Shown: one piece after another, positions 14,425-22,968 of the stretch | Layout: each line of letters begins with the position of its first letter | Position numbering within the stretch: the first letter of the stretch is position 1 | NCBI GenBank assembly: GCA_015067895.1 | Contig: SVLP01000024.1 | Span: 1-39,808, forward strand | Direction of reading: 5' to 3' | From: Oscillospiraceae bacterium | GTDB taxonomy: Bacteria > Bacillota_A > Clostridia > Oscillospirales > Oscillospiraceae | Length of the DNA: 39,808 nucleotides | Program-made: the position numbers and the translations under genes | Notes under the pieces: model-generated | The model's database searches: none | What the model was told of the DNA's origin: nothing | The model's input: the letters and a program-made list of their open reading frames with translations, nothing else

Positions 14425-15584
14425 ATTTCATCAGCAAAGCTCTTGCCCTCAGTATCCAGCTCCACATCCAGCAGCTGAGCCACGGTGGCGGCGATATCGC
14501 AGAAGCCCACCCGGGTGCCCAGGTTGACGGGCTTGACCTTCGGACCCGCCACGATCAGCGGCACATACTCTCTGGTATGGTCCGTGGTGGCGGTGTAGGC
14601 CGGGTCACAGCCGTGGTCGGCGGTGATCATGAGGATATCGTCCTCCCGAAGCTTCGGCAGGAAGGTGCCCAGCCATGCATCAAACTCGCTCAGCGCATTT
14701 GCATAGCCGTCGATGTTCCGGCGGTGTCCGAAAACCATGTCGAAATCCACCAGATTCACAAAGCACAGGCCCTCGAAATCGGTTTCGGCGTAATGGTCCG
14801 TGTGCTCCATGCCGTTCCGATTGGAGGTGTTGTACACGTGCTCGGTGGTGCCGATGCCGGCGAAAATGTCGTGGATCTTGCCCACGCCGATGGATGCCTT
14901 GCCGCTCTCCTTGAGCGCATCCAGCAGCGTTCTTGCGGGAGGCTCCAGGGAGTAGTCGTGGCGGTTGCTGGTCCGCTTGAAGCCGTCTTTGGCATTACCC
15001 ACATAGGGACGGGCGATGACCCGGCCCACGCCATGCTTGCCCCTGAGAATTTCTCTCGCCTTGTGGCAGGCATCGTAGAGTTCGTCCAGGGGGATCAGCT
15101 CCTCATGGGCCGCCACCTGGAACACGGAGTCGGCGGAGGTGTAGACGATCCACTTGCCGGTTTCCAGCTGCTCCGCGCCGTAATCCCGGAGCACATCGGT
15201 GCCGGAATAGGGCAGGTTACACAGACAGCCCCGTCCCGTGGCCTCCTCAAAGGCCTTGAGGACCTCCTCGGGGAAGCCCTCGGGATAGGTGGGCAGCGGC
15301 TCGGGAGACACGATACCGGCGATCTCCCAGTGTCCGATGGTGGTGTCCTTGCCCATGGAGCGCTCCGCCAGCCGGGCCACAGCACCGGCGGGCTTCTCCA
15401 CTTTTCCAAGGAACTCCTGCCCATCGATGTTGCCGATGCCAAGCTTCACCAGATTGGGGATGTGCAGCTTATCAGAAGCTGCACAGCTTCTGAGCGTATG
15501 CACCCCCACATCGCCAAATTGTTCACTGTCGGGCATGGCTCCCGCACCGCAGGAGTCCAGCACGATCAAAAAAACTCGTTTCAT
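14418..15584 (-). CDS. deoB: Phosphopentomutase
   Basis: It interconverts (deoxy)ribose 1-phosphate and 5-phosphate, linking phosphorolysis by deoD to deoC. The 388-aa alkaline-phosphatase-superfamily enzyme starts MKRVFLIVLDSCGAGAMPDS (metal Asp), has the phospho-acceptor Thr in GKDTTIGHWE, and ends with DDILMITADHGCDPAYTATTDHTREYVP. ATG at 15584 follows AAAGGAAG. Its TAG stop (14418-14420) lies inside the right arm of the hairpin element, so the element's insertion appears to have shaped the last codons of the gene. Repeat C fills the gap to the upstream gene. Confidence 0.95.
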   Translation of the reverse strand: MKRVFLIVLDSCGAGAMPDSEQFGDVGVHTLRSCAASDKLHIPNLVKLGIGNIDGQEFLGKVEKPAGAVARLAERSMGKDTTIGHWEIAGIVSPEPLPTYPEGFPEEVLKAFEEATGRGCLCNLPYSGTDVLRDYGAEQLETGKWIVYTSADSVFQVAAHEELIPLDELYDACHKAREILRGKHGVGRVIARPYVGNAKDGFKRTSNRHDYSLEPPARTLLDALKESGKASIGVGKIHDIFAGIGTTEHVYNTSNRNGMEHTDHYAETDFEGLCFVNLVDFDMVFGHRRNIDGYANALSEFDAWLGTFLPKLREDDILMITADHGCDPAYTATTDHTREYVPLIVAGPKVKPVNLGTRVGFCDIAATVAQLLDVELDTEGKSFADEIM

Positions 15585-15607
15585 AACATTCTTCCTTTCA
15601 TCAGAGA

Positions 15608-15738
15608 ATGTATCCTTGCCTCCCCCATAGAGGGAGGGGGACCGCATCAGCGGTGGTGGGGGTGTGCTTCGATGAAGGTACACTCCCCCGGTCTGCTTCG
15701 CAGCCCTGCCCCCTCTGAGAGGGGGCCAAGGGGTATCA
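15608..15738. repeat. Dispersed repeat C, copy 1
   Basis: A GC-rich 120-130 bp unit of nested short hairpins, such as CCCCCTCTGAGAGGGGG near its right end. The reverse complement recurs at 24293-24418 between lysC and asd. It occupies the whole gap between the membrane-protein stop and the deoB Shine-Dalgarno. Confidence 0.75.
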
Positions 15739-15740
15739 GA

Positions 15741-16337
15741 TCACACAATAAAGATCGTCGTGGTCAAATTTTTCCGCAGTTCCCGCTCCAAATCCTCCGA
15801 CCAGTCCATCCAGAACCGGTTCTTGTGGAGGCTCCGGGCCACGTTTCGCTTCACCACATCGTCGCTGACACGGGTGTGATCCTGCATCCGCAGGTCGTGG
15901 TGACGGAGCTTGCACTTGTCGGAAAAGCTGCGGCTCTTCTCCCGGAGTTCCTCGGCGGTGTCGGTCAGCAGCACCAGTCGGGAGGTATCCCGCTGGTTCA
16001 CCTTGACCACAGTTTTGATTTCCGTCACATCCAGCTCCCGGATGGGGATAAACCACAGCTTCATCGCCACACCACTGCGGCTGATGTGCACCGAAAGCAG
16101 TCCCGACACACCGGCCCAAACGAAACCACCCACAAAGAGGAACCAAATAAGCACAAAAAAGATAGCGAAAATCCCGACCGGGCTGTCGCCCCAGCCGACC
16201 AGAGGCAGCTCGGTGAAGTTATCTGTAATGCCCTGCAGGGCCCCAAAGAACATGAACCCCGCCCAACCGGTCAAGAGGATACGCACAGCGGGGTTGTTCA
16301 CCCGACGGAATACCCTTCCCTCCAGATTCAGCTCCAT
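15741..16337 (-). CDS. Unknown two-pass membrane protein in the salvage operon
   Basis: I do not recognise this 198-aa protein. It starts MELNLEGRVFRRVNN, with ATG at 16337 and GGGAGGTG upstream. Two hydrophobic segments lie at about residues 18-38 and 50-75, the latter in SPVGIFAIFFVLIWFLFVGG. A soluble C-terminal part follows with VHISRSGVAMKLWFIPIRELDVTEIKTV, which resembles bacterial PH-like (YcxB/DUF304-type) membrane-associated domains, then a basic tail. It sits between deoD and deoB, so it is co-transcribed with nucleoside catabolism, but no role follows. The PH-like assignment is tentative. Confidence 0.65.
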   Translation of the reverse strand: MELNLEGRVFRRVNNPAVRILLTGWAGFMFFGALQGITDNFTELPLVGWGDSPVGIFAIFFVLIWFLFVGGFVWAGVSGLLSVHISRSGVAMKLWFIPIRELDVTEIKTVVKVNQRDTSRLVLLTDTAEELREKSRSFSDKCKLRHHDLRMQDHTRVSDDVVKRNVARSLHKNRFWMDWSEDLERELRKNLTTTIFIV

Positions 16338-16375
16338 ACACACACCTCCCGAGTCTGTTTTCGTCAGTTGACCCC

Positions 16376-17128
16376 TTACTTGTTCTCCATGGCCACGGCC
16401 ACATCCAGGGCCACCTTCATCATGGTGGTGAAGGAATTCTGACGCTCCTCGGCGGTGGTCTCCACGCCCTTGAGGACGTGATCGGAAATGGTGCAGATGC
16501 ACAGGCCACGCTTGCCGTAGCGGGCGGCGTTCATATACAGGGCGGCGGCCTCCATCTCCAGAGCCAGAACGCCCATCTTCTTCAGACCGTAGACACTGTC
16601 CAGACCCTCGGGTACGCCAACATGGTCACCATAGAAGACATCGGAGGAGTTGACGTTGCCCACATGGTAGGTGGCACCGTACTCCTTACAAGCTTTGACG
16701 GCCTCGCACATCATGTCGAAGTTGCCGATGGGGGCAAAGGAGCCGGGCAGGTGGAACTGCTTGTGCCAGTTGCTGTCGGTGGTAGCGCCCTGGGCGATGA
16801 CGATGTCATAGAGGTTCACATGATCCTGGATGGAGCCGGCGGAGCCCACCCGGATGATGTTCTCCACGCCGAAGAAGGTGAACAGCTCATGGGAGTAGAT
16901 GCCGATGGCGGGCATACCCATGCCGGAGGCCATGACGGACACCTTCACGCCCTTGTAGTAGCCGGTGTAGCCGTTGACGCCACGGACATTGTTGACCAGA
17001 ACGGGATTCTCAAAAAAGTTCTCCGCAATAAACTTGGCCCGCAGCGGATCACCGGGCATCAGAACGGTCTTACCAAAGCCGATTTCATTCTGGACATTGA
17101 TATGGGGAGTAGCAGGATAGTTAGCCAT
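16376..17128 (-). CDS. deoD: Purine nucleoside phosphorylase, DeoD type
   Basis: It phosphorolyses purine (deoxy)nucleosides to base and (deoxy)ribose 1-phosphate. The 250-aa protein has MPGDPLRAKFIAENF (phosphate site), RVGSAGS, LEMEAAALY (ribose and base contacts) and ISDHVLKGVETTAEERQ carrying the catalytic Asp and Arg of the hexameric DeoD class. ATG at 17128 is preceded by AAAGGTG; the GTG at 17137 overlaps this site and is rejected. It lies downstream of deoC across repeat A. Confidence 0.96.
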   Translation of the reverse strand: MANYPATPHINVQNEIGFGKTVLMPGDPLRAKFIAENFFENPVLVNNVRGVNGYTGYYKGVKVSVMASGMGMPAIGIYSHELFTFFGVENIIRVGSAGSIQDHVNLYDIVIAQGATTDSNWHKQFHLPGSFAPIGNFDMMCEAVKACKEYGATYHVGNVNSSDVFYGDHVGVPEGLDSVYGLKKMGVLALEMEAAALYMNAARYGKRGLCICTISDHVLKGVETTAEERQNSFTTMMKVALDVAVAMENK

Positions 17129-17152
17129 AATAATCACCTTTCAAAATAGTAT

Positions 17153-17232
17153 GGAATGCAGAATGCTGAATGCAAAATGCAGAATTATGACAGCGAAATC
17201 ATTCTGCATTATGCATTCTGAATTATGCATTA
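17153..17232. repeat. Hairpin repeat A, gene-less copy between deoC and deoD
   Basis: Arms of about 31 nt at 17155-17185 and 17201-17231 are inverted relative to each other and separated by 15 nt. The right arm overlaps the TAA of deoC, and the left arm begins about 12 nt upstream of the deoD Shine-Dalgarno. Confidence 0.8.
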
Positions 17233-17898
17233 ATAAGTGCCATCGTCGGCCAGGCCCTTGGCGATCTTGACGATGCGGGAGGTGCCCAGGCGGTCTGCAC
17301 CCAGGGCGATGAACTTCTCGGCATCCTCAATAGAGGAAATACCGCCGGCGGCCTTGATCTTCACGCGGGGGGCCACATGCTTGGCGAACAGCTCCACATC
17401 TGCGAAGGTGGCACCGGCCTTAGAAAAGCCCGTGGAGGTCTTGATATAGTCTGCGCCGGAATCGGACACGCACTTGCACAGCTGGATTTTCTCCTCATCA
17501 GTCAGCAGACAAGTCTCGATGATGACCTTCAGAATCTTGCCATTGCAGTGGCCCTTGATGGCGGCGATCTCCTCGGTGATCTCGGCCCACTTGCCATCCT
17601 TGGCCCAGCCGATGTTGATGACCATATCCACCTCGTCAGCGCCGTTCTCCACCGCATCCAGCGCCTCCAGGCACTTGACCTTGGTGGTGGAGTAGCCGTT
17701 GGGGAAGCCGATGACGGTGCAGATTGCCAGGCGGTCGCCCACATACTCCTTGGCCTGCTTGACAAAGCTGGCGGGGATGCAGACGGAGGCGGTCTTAAAC
17801 TTCATGCCGTCGTCACAGATGGCCTTAATCTCCGCCCAGGTGGAGGCCTGTCCCAGCAGGGTGTGGTCGCACTTGCTCAGAATTTCCTTGATATCCAT
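17230..17898 (-). CDS. deoC: Deoxyribose-phosphate aldolase
   Basis: It cleaves 2-deoxyribose 5-phosphate to acetaldehyde and glyceraldehyde 3-phosphate. The 222-aa TIM-barrel class I aldolase has the Schiff-base Lys153 in [10 protein letters not shown], Asp91 in EVDMVINIG and the second lysine Lys182 before AAGGISS. Length is typical for the short Gram-positive form. ATG at 17898 follows AGGAGA. It lies 100 bp downstream of tdk, with a repeat D fragment between. Its stop codon is shared with the end of repeat A. Confidence 0.96.
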   Translation of the reverse strand: MDIKEILSKCDHTLLGQASTWAEIKAICDDGMKFKTASVCIPASFVKQAKEYVGDRLAICTVIGFPNGYSTTKVKCLEALDAVENGADEVDMVINIGWAKDGKWAEITEEIAAIKGHCNGKILKVIIETCLLTDEEKIQLCKCVSDSGADYIKTSTGFSKAGATFADVELFAKHVAPRVKIKAAGGISSIEDAEKFIALGADRLGTSRIVKIAKGLADDGTY

Positions 17899-17935
17899 GT
17901 TGTATTCTCCTTATCAGAATTATTAACAATGTTCA

Positions 17936-17999
17936 TAGGGAACGCCGTCCCCGGCGTTCCGTCCGCCGTAAGGCGGCAGTTCGGTACGGTCTGTGCTGA
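17936..17999. repeat. Dispersed repeat D, partial copy between tdk and deoC
   Basis: It contains the self-complementary unit GGAACGCCGTCCCCGGCGTT found in both arms of the full element at 32496-32617, then a CCGCCGTAAGGCGG hairpin. The other arm is absent. Confidence 0.65.
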
Positions 18000-18000
18000 T

Positions 18001-18606
18001 TCAGCCCTGTCCGTGGAGCTTGATGACCTTGTGCTCCCGGATGCCCGAGATATAGCACTTGTGGCACATGGCGATGTAGCTGTCGTTACCGCCCAGGACC
18101 ACCTGGGCACCCTGGGTGACGATGTGACCCTCGCCGTCGATTCTTGCGTTGACGGTGGCCTTGGCACCGCAGTCGCACATGGTCTTGATCTCCTCGATCA
18201 CATCCGCCAGCTCCATCAGCCGCCTGGAGCCGGGGAAGAGCTTGGTCTGGAAGTCGGTCCGCAGGCCGAAGCAGAGCACCGGCACGGAGAAGTCATTGAC
18301 GATGGAGCGGAGCTGATCGATTTGCTCCGGCACCAGAAACTGGCACTCGTCGACGATGATGACATCGCACTGGTCCTTCTTGGTTGCCTCAAAGAGCCGG
18401 TACACATCGATGGCCGGGGTGATGACATCCACCTGGGCCTCCAGGCCGATGCGGCTGCGCAGGATCTGGGCACCGTCCCGGGTGTCGGCGCTGGGCTTGA
18501 TGAGCCACACCCGCATATCGTTCTCCTCATAATTATACTTTGTAATCAGAGCCTGGGCCGTTTTGCTGGAGCCCATGGCGCCGTACTTGAAATAGAGCTT
18601 TGCCAT
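18001..18606 (-). CDS. tdk: Thymidine kinase
   Basis: It phosphorylates thymidine (and deoxyuridine) with ATP. The 201-aa type II enzyme has P-loop GAMGSSKT (residues 9-16), DECQF with catalytic Glu87, and a zinc lasso of Cys144, Cys146, Cys181 and Cys184 (CDCGAKATVNARID and CHKCY). It is the first gene of the minus-strand salvage series, with a promoter at 18640-18668, and GGAGGAAAT lies before its ATG. Confidence 0.96.
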   Translation of the reverse strand: MAKLYFKYGAMGSSKTAQALITKYNYEENDMRVWLIKPSADTRDGAQILRSRIGLEAQVDVITPAIDVYRLFEATKKDQCDVIIVDECQFLVPEQIDQLRSIVNDFSVPVLCFGLRTDFQTKLFPGSRRLMELADVIEEIKTMCDCGAKATVNARIDGEGHIVTQGAQVVLGGNDSYIAMCHKCYISGIREHKVIKLHGQG

Positions 18607-18639
18607 TGGTCAGATTTCCTCCTATTTGGTCTTCTATCT

Positions 18640-18668
18640 ATTATGATATAAGACGAGGCAAAATTCAA
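18640..18668 (-). promoter_or_regulatory. Promoter of the tdk-led salvage operon
   Basis: On the minus strand TTGAAT (18663-18668), 17 bp, CATAAT (18640-18645). Confidence 0.55.
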
Positions 18669-18691
18669 GCACTATTTGTGAATTTTACCCA

Positions 18692-18720
18692 TTGGGCGCA
18701 GGTCTGCACTGTGATACAAT
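18692..18720 (+). promoter_or_regulatory. Promoter of the VanZ-like gene
   Basis: TTGGGC at 18692-18697, 17 bp, TACAAT at 18715-18720, divergent from the tdk promoter. Confidence 0.55.
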
Positions 18721-18736
18721 ACGGGCGGTGATTTGA

Positions 18737-19177
18737 TTGAAACGAAAACTTCTCTGGACAGCCTTTGTGCTCTACAGCGCCTTGATGCTGTGGCTCCTGT
18801 TCATCCGCTGGCGCAGCGTGGAGATCACGGATTACTGGACCCAGCTTTCCGGACGGCTGAACCTCATCCCCCTCTCCTCCATGGGCAGTATGCTTCGGAC
18901 ATTATGGAATAACCCCTACCCCGCCGTTCTCTGGACGGTGGTTTACAACATCGGCGGCAATATCGCCATGTTCGTGCCCCTGGGCTTCTTTCTCCGGGCA
19001 TTGGTCCCAAAATGCCGCAGTTTTTGGCGATGCATGGGCACCGTGGCTGCCATCATGACGGCTGTAGAATTATGTCAACTGTTCACCCTCCGGGGCTTCT
19101 GTGAGTTGGACGATCTGCTCCTCAACCTCCTGGGAGCCGCCGCTGGATGGTGGTTTGCGAAAAAAGGCGGTGCATGA
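18737..19177 (+). CDS. VanZ-like family membrane protein
   Basis: A 146-aa protein with four predicted membrane helices, among them LLWTAFVLYSALMLWLLFI and VVYNIGGNIAMFVPLGFFL. The pattern NxxGNIxxFxPLGFFL, the later VELCQLF and DDLLLNLLGAAAGW are the VanZ-like domain signature. Some members lower teicoplanin susceptibility; most, including this isolated copy, have no assigned role. TTG at 18737 is the start: GGCGGTGA lies 6-7 nt upstream and no in-frame ATG precedes the first helix. It is monocistronic. Confidence 0.85.
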   Translation: MKRKLLWTAFVLYSALMLWLLFIRWRSVEITDYWTQLSGRLNLIPLSSMGSMLRTLWNNPYPAVLWTVVYNIGGNIAMFVPLGFFLRALVPKCRSFWRCMGTVAAIMTAVELCQLFTLRGFCELDDLLLNLLGAAAGWWFAKKGGA

Positions 19178-19190
19178 TGCACCGCTTTTT
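19166..19190. terminator. Bidirectional terminator between the VanZ-like gene and thrB
   Basis: GCGGTGC (19167-19173) and GCACCGC (19179-19185), flanked by an A-run on the left and T5 on the right. It overlaps the VanZ-like stop codon and ends two bases before the thrB stop. Confidence 0.8.
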
Positions 19191-19191
19191 C

Positions 19192-20082
19192 TTATTCGGA
19201 TTCGATGATATGCGCCCCCTGGAACTCCACATGGAGCGGCAGCATCTGCCAATTGGCCTCGGTGATCCGGGGCAGCTTCTCCATAAGGCGCTCCTCCAAA
19301 TTCTTATCCCGGGTGATGCACAGCAGCGTGGGGCCTGCGCCGGAGAGACAGAAGGCCGCACCGGTGGTCCGGACCAGCGCCTCGATGACCTCGTAGTCCC
19401 GGATCAAGTGCTTGCGGTAGCGCTGGTGGAGCCGGTCCTGCATGGCGTTTCGCAGGAGCTTGCCGTCCCCCAGCTCCAGCGCCTTCAAAACAAGTGCACC
19501 ATGGGCGATGTTGTAGATGGCATCCGCCCGGCTCAGCTGCTCCGGCAGCACCGCACGGGCCTTGGTGGTGGGCAGGTCAAAATCCGGGATCAGCGCCAGG
19601 AACTCCCAGTCGGGATGGAGGGGGAAATTCACGCAGACCGGCAGACCGTTGTCCACCATGGAGGCCGTCAGACCTCCGTAGAAGGCCGGAGCCAGGTTGT
19701 CTGGGTGGCCCTCCATGGCGTTGGTGATGTTGAGCAGGCCCTGGGTGGAGAGCTTGCTGCCGTGGAGGATGTTGGCACCCATGGCTCCCGCCACCAGAAG
19801 CGCAGCGGAGCTGCCCAGGCCCCGGCAGACGGGGATATGGGCATCGATGTGAATTTTAACGCCCCGGACCTCCTCGCACATGGTAGCCATGACGGCGCAG
19901 TAGGACACATAGGCCAGATTGTCCGGCCCAGTGAATTCCTCGGGACAGCCGGTGATCTCCAAACCGTACTCCGACTCCTCGAAGGTCACATCGGTGTACA
20001 GGCTCAAGGCACAGCCGAAGGCATCAAAGCCGGGACCCAAGTTGGCGGTGGTGGCAGGGACTCTTATGGTAACTCTTTTCAT
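19192..20082 (-). CDS. thrB: Homoserine kinase
   Basis: It phosphorylates homoserine to O-phosphohomoserine, the substrate of thrC. The 296-aa GHMP-family kinase has VPATTANLGPGFDAFG at the N-terminus, the ATP loop PVCRGLGSSAALLVAGAMGAN and the C-terminal LSGAGPTLLCI. ATG at 20082 begins MKRVTIRVPATTANLG; the frame upstream runs into repeat B and is not coding. The Shine-Dalgarno (GGGAG) is further away than usual. It lies downstream of thrC. Confidence 0.94.
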   Translation of the reverse strand: MKRVTIRVPATTANLGPGFDAFGCALSLYTDVTFEESEYGLEITGCPEEFTGPDNLAYVSYCAVMATMCEEVRGVKIHIDAHIPVCRGLGSSAALLVAGAMGANILHGSKLSTQGLLNITNAMEGHPDNLAPAFYGGLTASMVDNGLPVCVNFPLHPDWEFLALIPDFDLPTTKARAVLPEQLSRADAIYNIAHGALVLKALELGDGKLLRNAMQDRLHQRYRKHLIRDYEVIEALVRTTGAAFCLSGAGPTLLCITRDKNLEERLMEKLPRITEANWQMLPLHVEFQGAHIIESE

Positions 20083-20102
20083 CTCTCTATATATTCTCCC
20101 AA

Positions 20103-20175
20103 AATTGAGAATTGATAATTGAGAATGGAGAATGAAAAACATAATTCTCAATTATCCATTCTCAATTCTCCATTT
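20103..20175. repeat. Hairpin repeat B, copy between thrC and thrB
   Basis: The left arm (20103-20134) and right arm (about 20143-20175) are inverted copies of AATTGAGAAT-type units. The right arm ends at the thrC stop codon; the left arm starts just upstream of the thrB ribosome-binding region. Confidence 0.75.
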
Positions 20176-21636
20176 TTACATGCCCAGCACGAAGGATAGC
20201 ATCTCCTCCTTGGCGATCACGCCGGTATGCAGCTCGGGCAGCTCCTTCAGACCGGTCAGATTCTTGGGAATGGGGACATTGGTGATGGTGGACAGCCGCT
20301 CCATCTGCTCGAACTCATCGCCGGAGGTATCGCCGCCGATGGCGGAGAGGACCGCTGCGGGGAACTTGTAGGGGGATGCGGTGGACAGGACCACCATGGG
20401 GGTCTTGTCGCCGGTCTGGTTGACATAATTTTCAGCAACCTGCCAGCCCACAGCGGTGTGGGTGTCACAGAGGTAGCCAAAATTCTTCCACACCTTGTCG
20501 ATGGCGGCGGAGGTGATGGCATCGTCGGCGAAGTCGCCCCAGAACTCGGCATCGATGGCGGCCTTCAGCTCCTCGGGGACGGTGTACTTGCCGCTTGTGT
20601 TCAGCTGCTTCATGAGGCCTGCCACCAGCTCGGCATCCTGGCCGGAAAGCAGGTACAGCAGCCGCTCCAGATTGGAGGAAACCAGGATATCCATGGAGGG
20701 GGAATCGGTCTTGTGCAGGGGCCGCTTCCGATCATAAGTACCAGTGTGGATGAAGTCGGACAGGACCTTGTTGGTGTTGGAGGCGCAAATCAGCTTGCCC
20801 ACAGGCAGGCCCAGCTTCTTGGCAAGGTAGCCTGCCAGGATATCGCCGAAGTTGCCGGTGGGAACGGAGAAGTTGACCTTCTCGCCCAGAGCGATCTCAC
20901 CCCGGTTCATCAGATCAGCGTAGGCCTTAAAATAGTAGGTGATCTGGGGAGCCAGTCTGCCGATGTTGATGGAGTTGGCGGAGGAGAGCTCAATGCCCTT
21001 GCCCTCCAGGAGCTTGCCGTCAGCGCAGGCGGCGAAAATGTTCTTCACGCCGGTCTGGGCATCGTCAAAGTTGCCCTCCACGGCGCAGACCCGGACATTG
21101 GCTCCCTTCTGGGTGACCATCTGGGCCCGCTGGACAGCGGAAACGCCACCGTGGGGATAGAACACGCAGATGCCCACGCCGTCCACATCGGCGAAGCCCG
21201 CCAGAGCGGCCTTGCCGGTATCGCCGGAGGTGGCAGTGAGGATCAGAATTTCCTTTTCCATGCCCTCGGACTTGATGGCAGCGGTCAGCAGCTGGGGCAG
21301 CATACACAGAGCCACATCCTTAAAGGCAGAGGTGGGACCCCGGAACAGCTCCAGGACCGTAAAATCACCCACCTTGACGGTGGGAGTCAGCTCCTCGGAC
21401 TCGAATTTTCCGGTGTAGGCCTTCTCGACCAGCTCGTCCATGGGCTGGATGTCGGGCAGCAGAGCACCGAGAATCTGCTTTGCCATGCCCTTGGTATCCT
21501 TGCTGAGGCACGCCTGCCAGTCAAAGTCGGGCAGCTCCTTCATCATATAAAGACCGCCGTCATCGGCGAGTCCCTTCAGGACCGCCTGGGCGGAATTGAC
21601 GGGTGCAGAAGCGCCCCGGGTGGACTGATAATACAT
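20176..21636 (-). CDS. thrC: Threonine synthase
   Basis: It converts O-phosphohomoserine to threonine with pyridoxal phosphate. The 486-aa protein is the long class with an N-terminal domain MYYQSTRGASAPVNSAQAVL, PLP-binding Lys106 in GPTSAFKDVAL, TATSGDTGKAAL for the phosphate, and SANSINIGRLAPQITYYF. ATG at 21636 has GGAGGAAAT upstream. An open frame continues thousands of bases further upstream opposite hom, lysC and asd, but that is an artefact of codon bias. Its promoter lies back to back with that of hom. Confidence 0.95.
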   Translation of the reverse strand: MYYQSTRGASAPVNSAQAVLKGLADDGGLYMMKELPDFDWQACLSKDTKGMAKQILGALLPDIQPMDELVEKAYTGKFESEELTPTVKVGDFTVLELFRGPTSAFKDVALCMLPQLLTAAIKSEGMEKEILILTATSGDTGKAALAGFADVDGVGICVFYPHGGVSAVQRAQMVTQKGANVRVCAVEGNFDDAQTGVKNIFAACADGKLLEGKGIELSSANSINIGRLAPQITYYFKAYADLMNRGEIALGEKVNFSVPTGNFGDILAGYLAKKLGLPVGKLICASNTNKVLSDFIHTGTYDRKRPLHKTDSPSMDILVSSNLERLLYLLSGQDAELVAGLMKQLNTSGKYTVPEELKAAIDAEFWGDFADDAITSAAIDKVWKNFGYLCDTHTAVGWQVAENYVNQTGDKTPMVVLSTASPYKFPAAVLSAIGGDTSGDEFEQMERLSTITNVPIPKNLTGLKELPELHTGVIAKEEMLSFVLGM

Positions 21637-21716
21637 GGTGATTTCCTCCATTCGTGGATTTCCAACAAAAATCCTTGGTCTGAACTGTGAATTTTCGGTA
21701 AAAAACCGAGTATACA

Positions 21717-21745
21717 AGTATACCCAAGAACCCTTGCAATTTGAA
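21717..21745 (-). promoter_or_regulatory. Promoter of thrC-thrB
   Basis: On the minus strand TTCAAA (21740-21745), 17 bp, TATACT (21717-21722). The -10 lies in a GTATACAAGTATAC palindrome at 21710-21723, a possible operator. Confidence 0.5.
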
Positions 21746-21762
21746 TGGCTATATGATATACT
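21734..21762 (+). promoter_or_regulatory. Promoter of hom-lysC-asd
   Basis: TTGCAA at 21734-21739, 17 bp, TATACT at 21757-21762. Its -35 adjoins the thrC -35 on the other strand. A 7-bp hairpin (GTTTTTC/GAAAAAC, 21784-21800) lies in the leader; there is no T-box or riboswitch that I recognise. Confidence 0.7.
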
Positions 21763-21828
21763 GTTCCCGTCAAAAAAGCAAGTGTTTTTCTCAGAAAAAC
21801 AAATGATTAGAAAAACGGAGGAATCCCC

Positions 21829-22947
21829 ATGAATGTTGCACTTTTGGGCTTCGGCGTTGTGGGTCGTGGTGTCTACGACCTGACGCTGGACCGTTCCGAT
21901 ATCAATATCAAATATGTGGTTTGTCTGGAGGATGTTGAGCTTCCCGGCGTGACCGTCACCCGGGACTACCAGCAGATTCTGAACGACGAGACTGTGGACA
22001 CCGTGGTGGAGGCCATGGGCGGTCTGCATCCCGCCTGGGACTTTGTCAAGGCTGCCATCGAGCACGGCAAGAATGTCGTCACCTCCAACAAGGCCATGGC
22101 CTGCACCTTCTACGATGAGCTGCTGCCCCTGGTCCAGGAGAAGGGTGTCTTGTTCCGCTGCACCGCTGCGGTGGGCGGCGGTATTGGCTGGCTCTCCGAG
22201 CTGGGCCGGGTCCGCCGCTGTGAGACGGTCCTTTCCGTGGGCGGCATCATGAACGGCACCTGCAACTACATCCTTGACAACATGACCCGCCAGGGCCTGG
22301 ACTACGATGTGGCACTGAAGCAGGCCCAGCAGCTGGGCTACGCCGAGGCCAACCCCTCCACCGACGTGGACGGCATCGACACCTGGCACAAGGTCATCCT
22401 GTCCTCCAACATCGCCTTCGGCGTGTCCGTGGACAAGCAGACCGTCCCCGTCTCCGGCATCCGGAACATCAAGGCCTGCGATGTTGCCGAGTTCACCAAG
22501 CGGGGCTACACCTGCAAGCTGATCTCCACCGGCAAGCGCACCGACAGCGGCTTCTCCGTCTATGTTCAGCCCACCCTCTGCGGCGCTTCTGACCTGGAGG
22601 CACACATCCCCATGAACTTCAACCTCATCACCTTCGAGGGTGCCGCCGCCGGCCGCCAGAGCCTCTATGGCCAGGGTGCGGGCCGGTATCCCACCGCATA
22701 TAATGTGGTGCAGGATCTGTGCGACCTGCTGAGCGGCAACGGCTTCTACGCCCCCTGCGAGGGCACTGTTGCCGCCAAAAACGATGGCAAGCTGCGCTTC
22801 TATGTCCGTGGTGCCTCCGATGCCTGGCTTCAGTCCGTCACTGCCGAAGCCTGGGGCGAGGGCATCGTCACCGAGCCCGTCGCCGTGGATGAGATCCACG
22901 CCTGGCTGAAAAATTACCCCGATTGCTTTATGGCAGCCATTTGTTAA
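21829..22947 (+). CDS. hom: Homoserine dehydrogenase
   Basis: It reduces aspartate semialdehyde to homoserine. The 372-aa protein starts with the Rossmann motif LGFGVVGRG (residues 6-14), has VTSNKAM, the NGTCNYIL stretch and the catalytic lysine Lys188 in VDGIDTWHK. It ends at about residue 372, whereas many homologues of about 430 residues carry a C-terminal ACT domain; that regulatory domain is absent, so threonine inhibition through ACT is not expected. ATG at 21829 follows GGAGG. It is first in the hom-lysC-asd series. Confidence 0.95.
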   Translation: MNVALLGFGVVGRGVYDLTLDRSDINIKYVVCLEDVELPGVTVTRDYQQILNDETVDTVVEAMGGLHPAWDFVKAAIEHGKNVVTSNKAMACTFYDELLPLVQEKGVLFRCTAAVGGGIGWLSELGRVRRCETVLSVGGIMNGTCNYILDNMTRQGLDYDVALKQAQQLGYAEANPSTDVDGIDTWHKVILSSNIAFGVSVDKQTVPVSGIRNIKACDVAEFTKRGYTCKLISTGKRTDSGFSVYVQPTLCGASDLEAHIPMNFNLITFEGAAAGRQSLYGQGAGRYPTAYNVVQDLCDLLSGNGFYAPCEGTVAAKNDGKLRFYVRGASDAWLQSVTAEAWGEGIVTEPVAVDEIHAWLKNYPDCFMAAIC

Positions 22948-22968
22948 TCCCAGAAAGGACGTTATCCC

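Noticed and set aside
14139..16442. A 767-codon plus-strand frame opposite deoB and neighbours
   Set aside because: It crosses several well-supported minus-strand genes and two repeats, and shows no recognisable domain.
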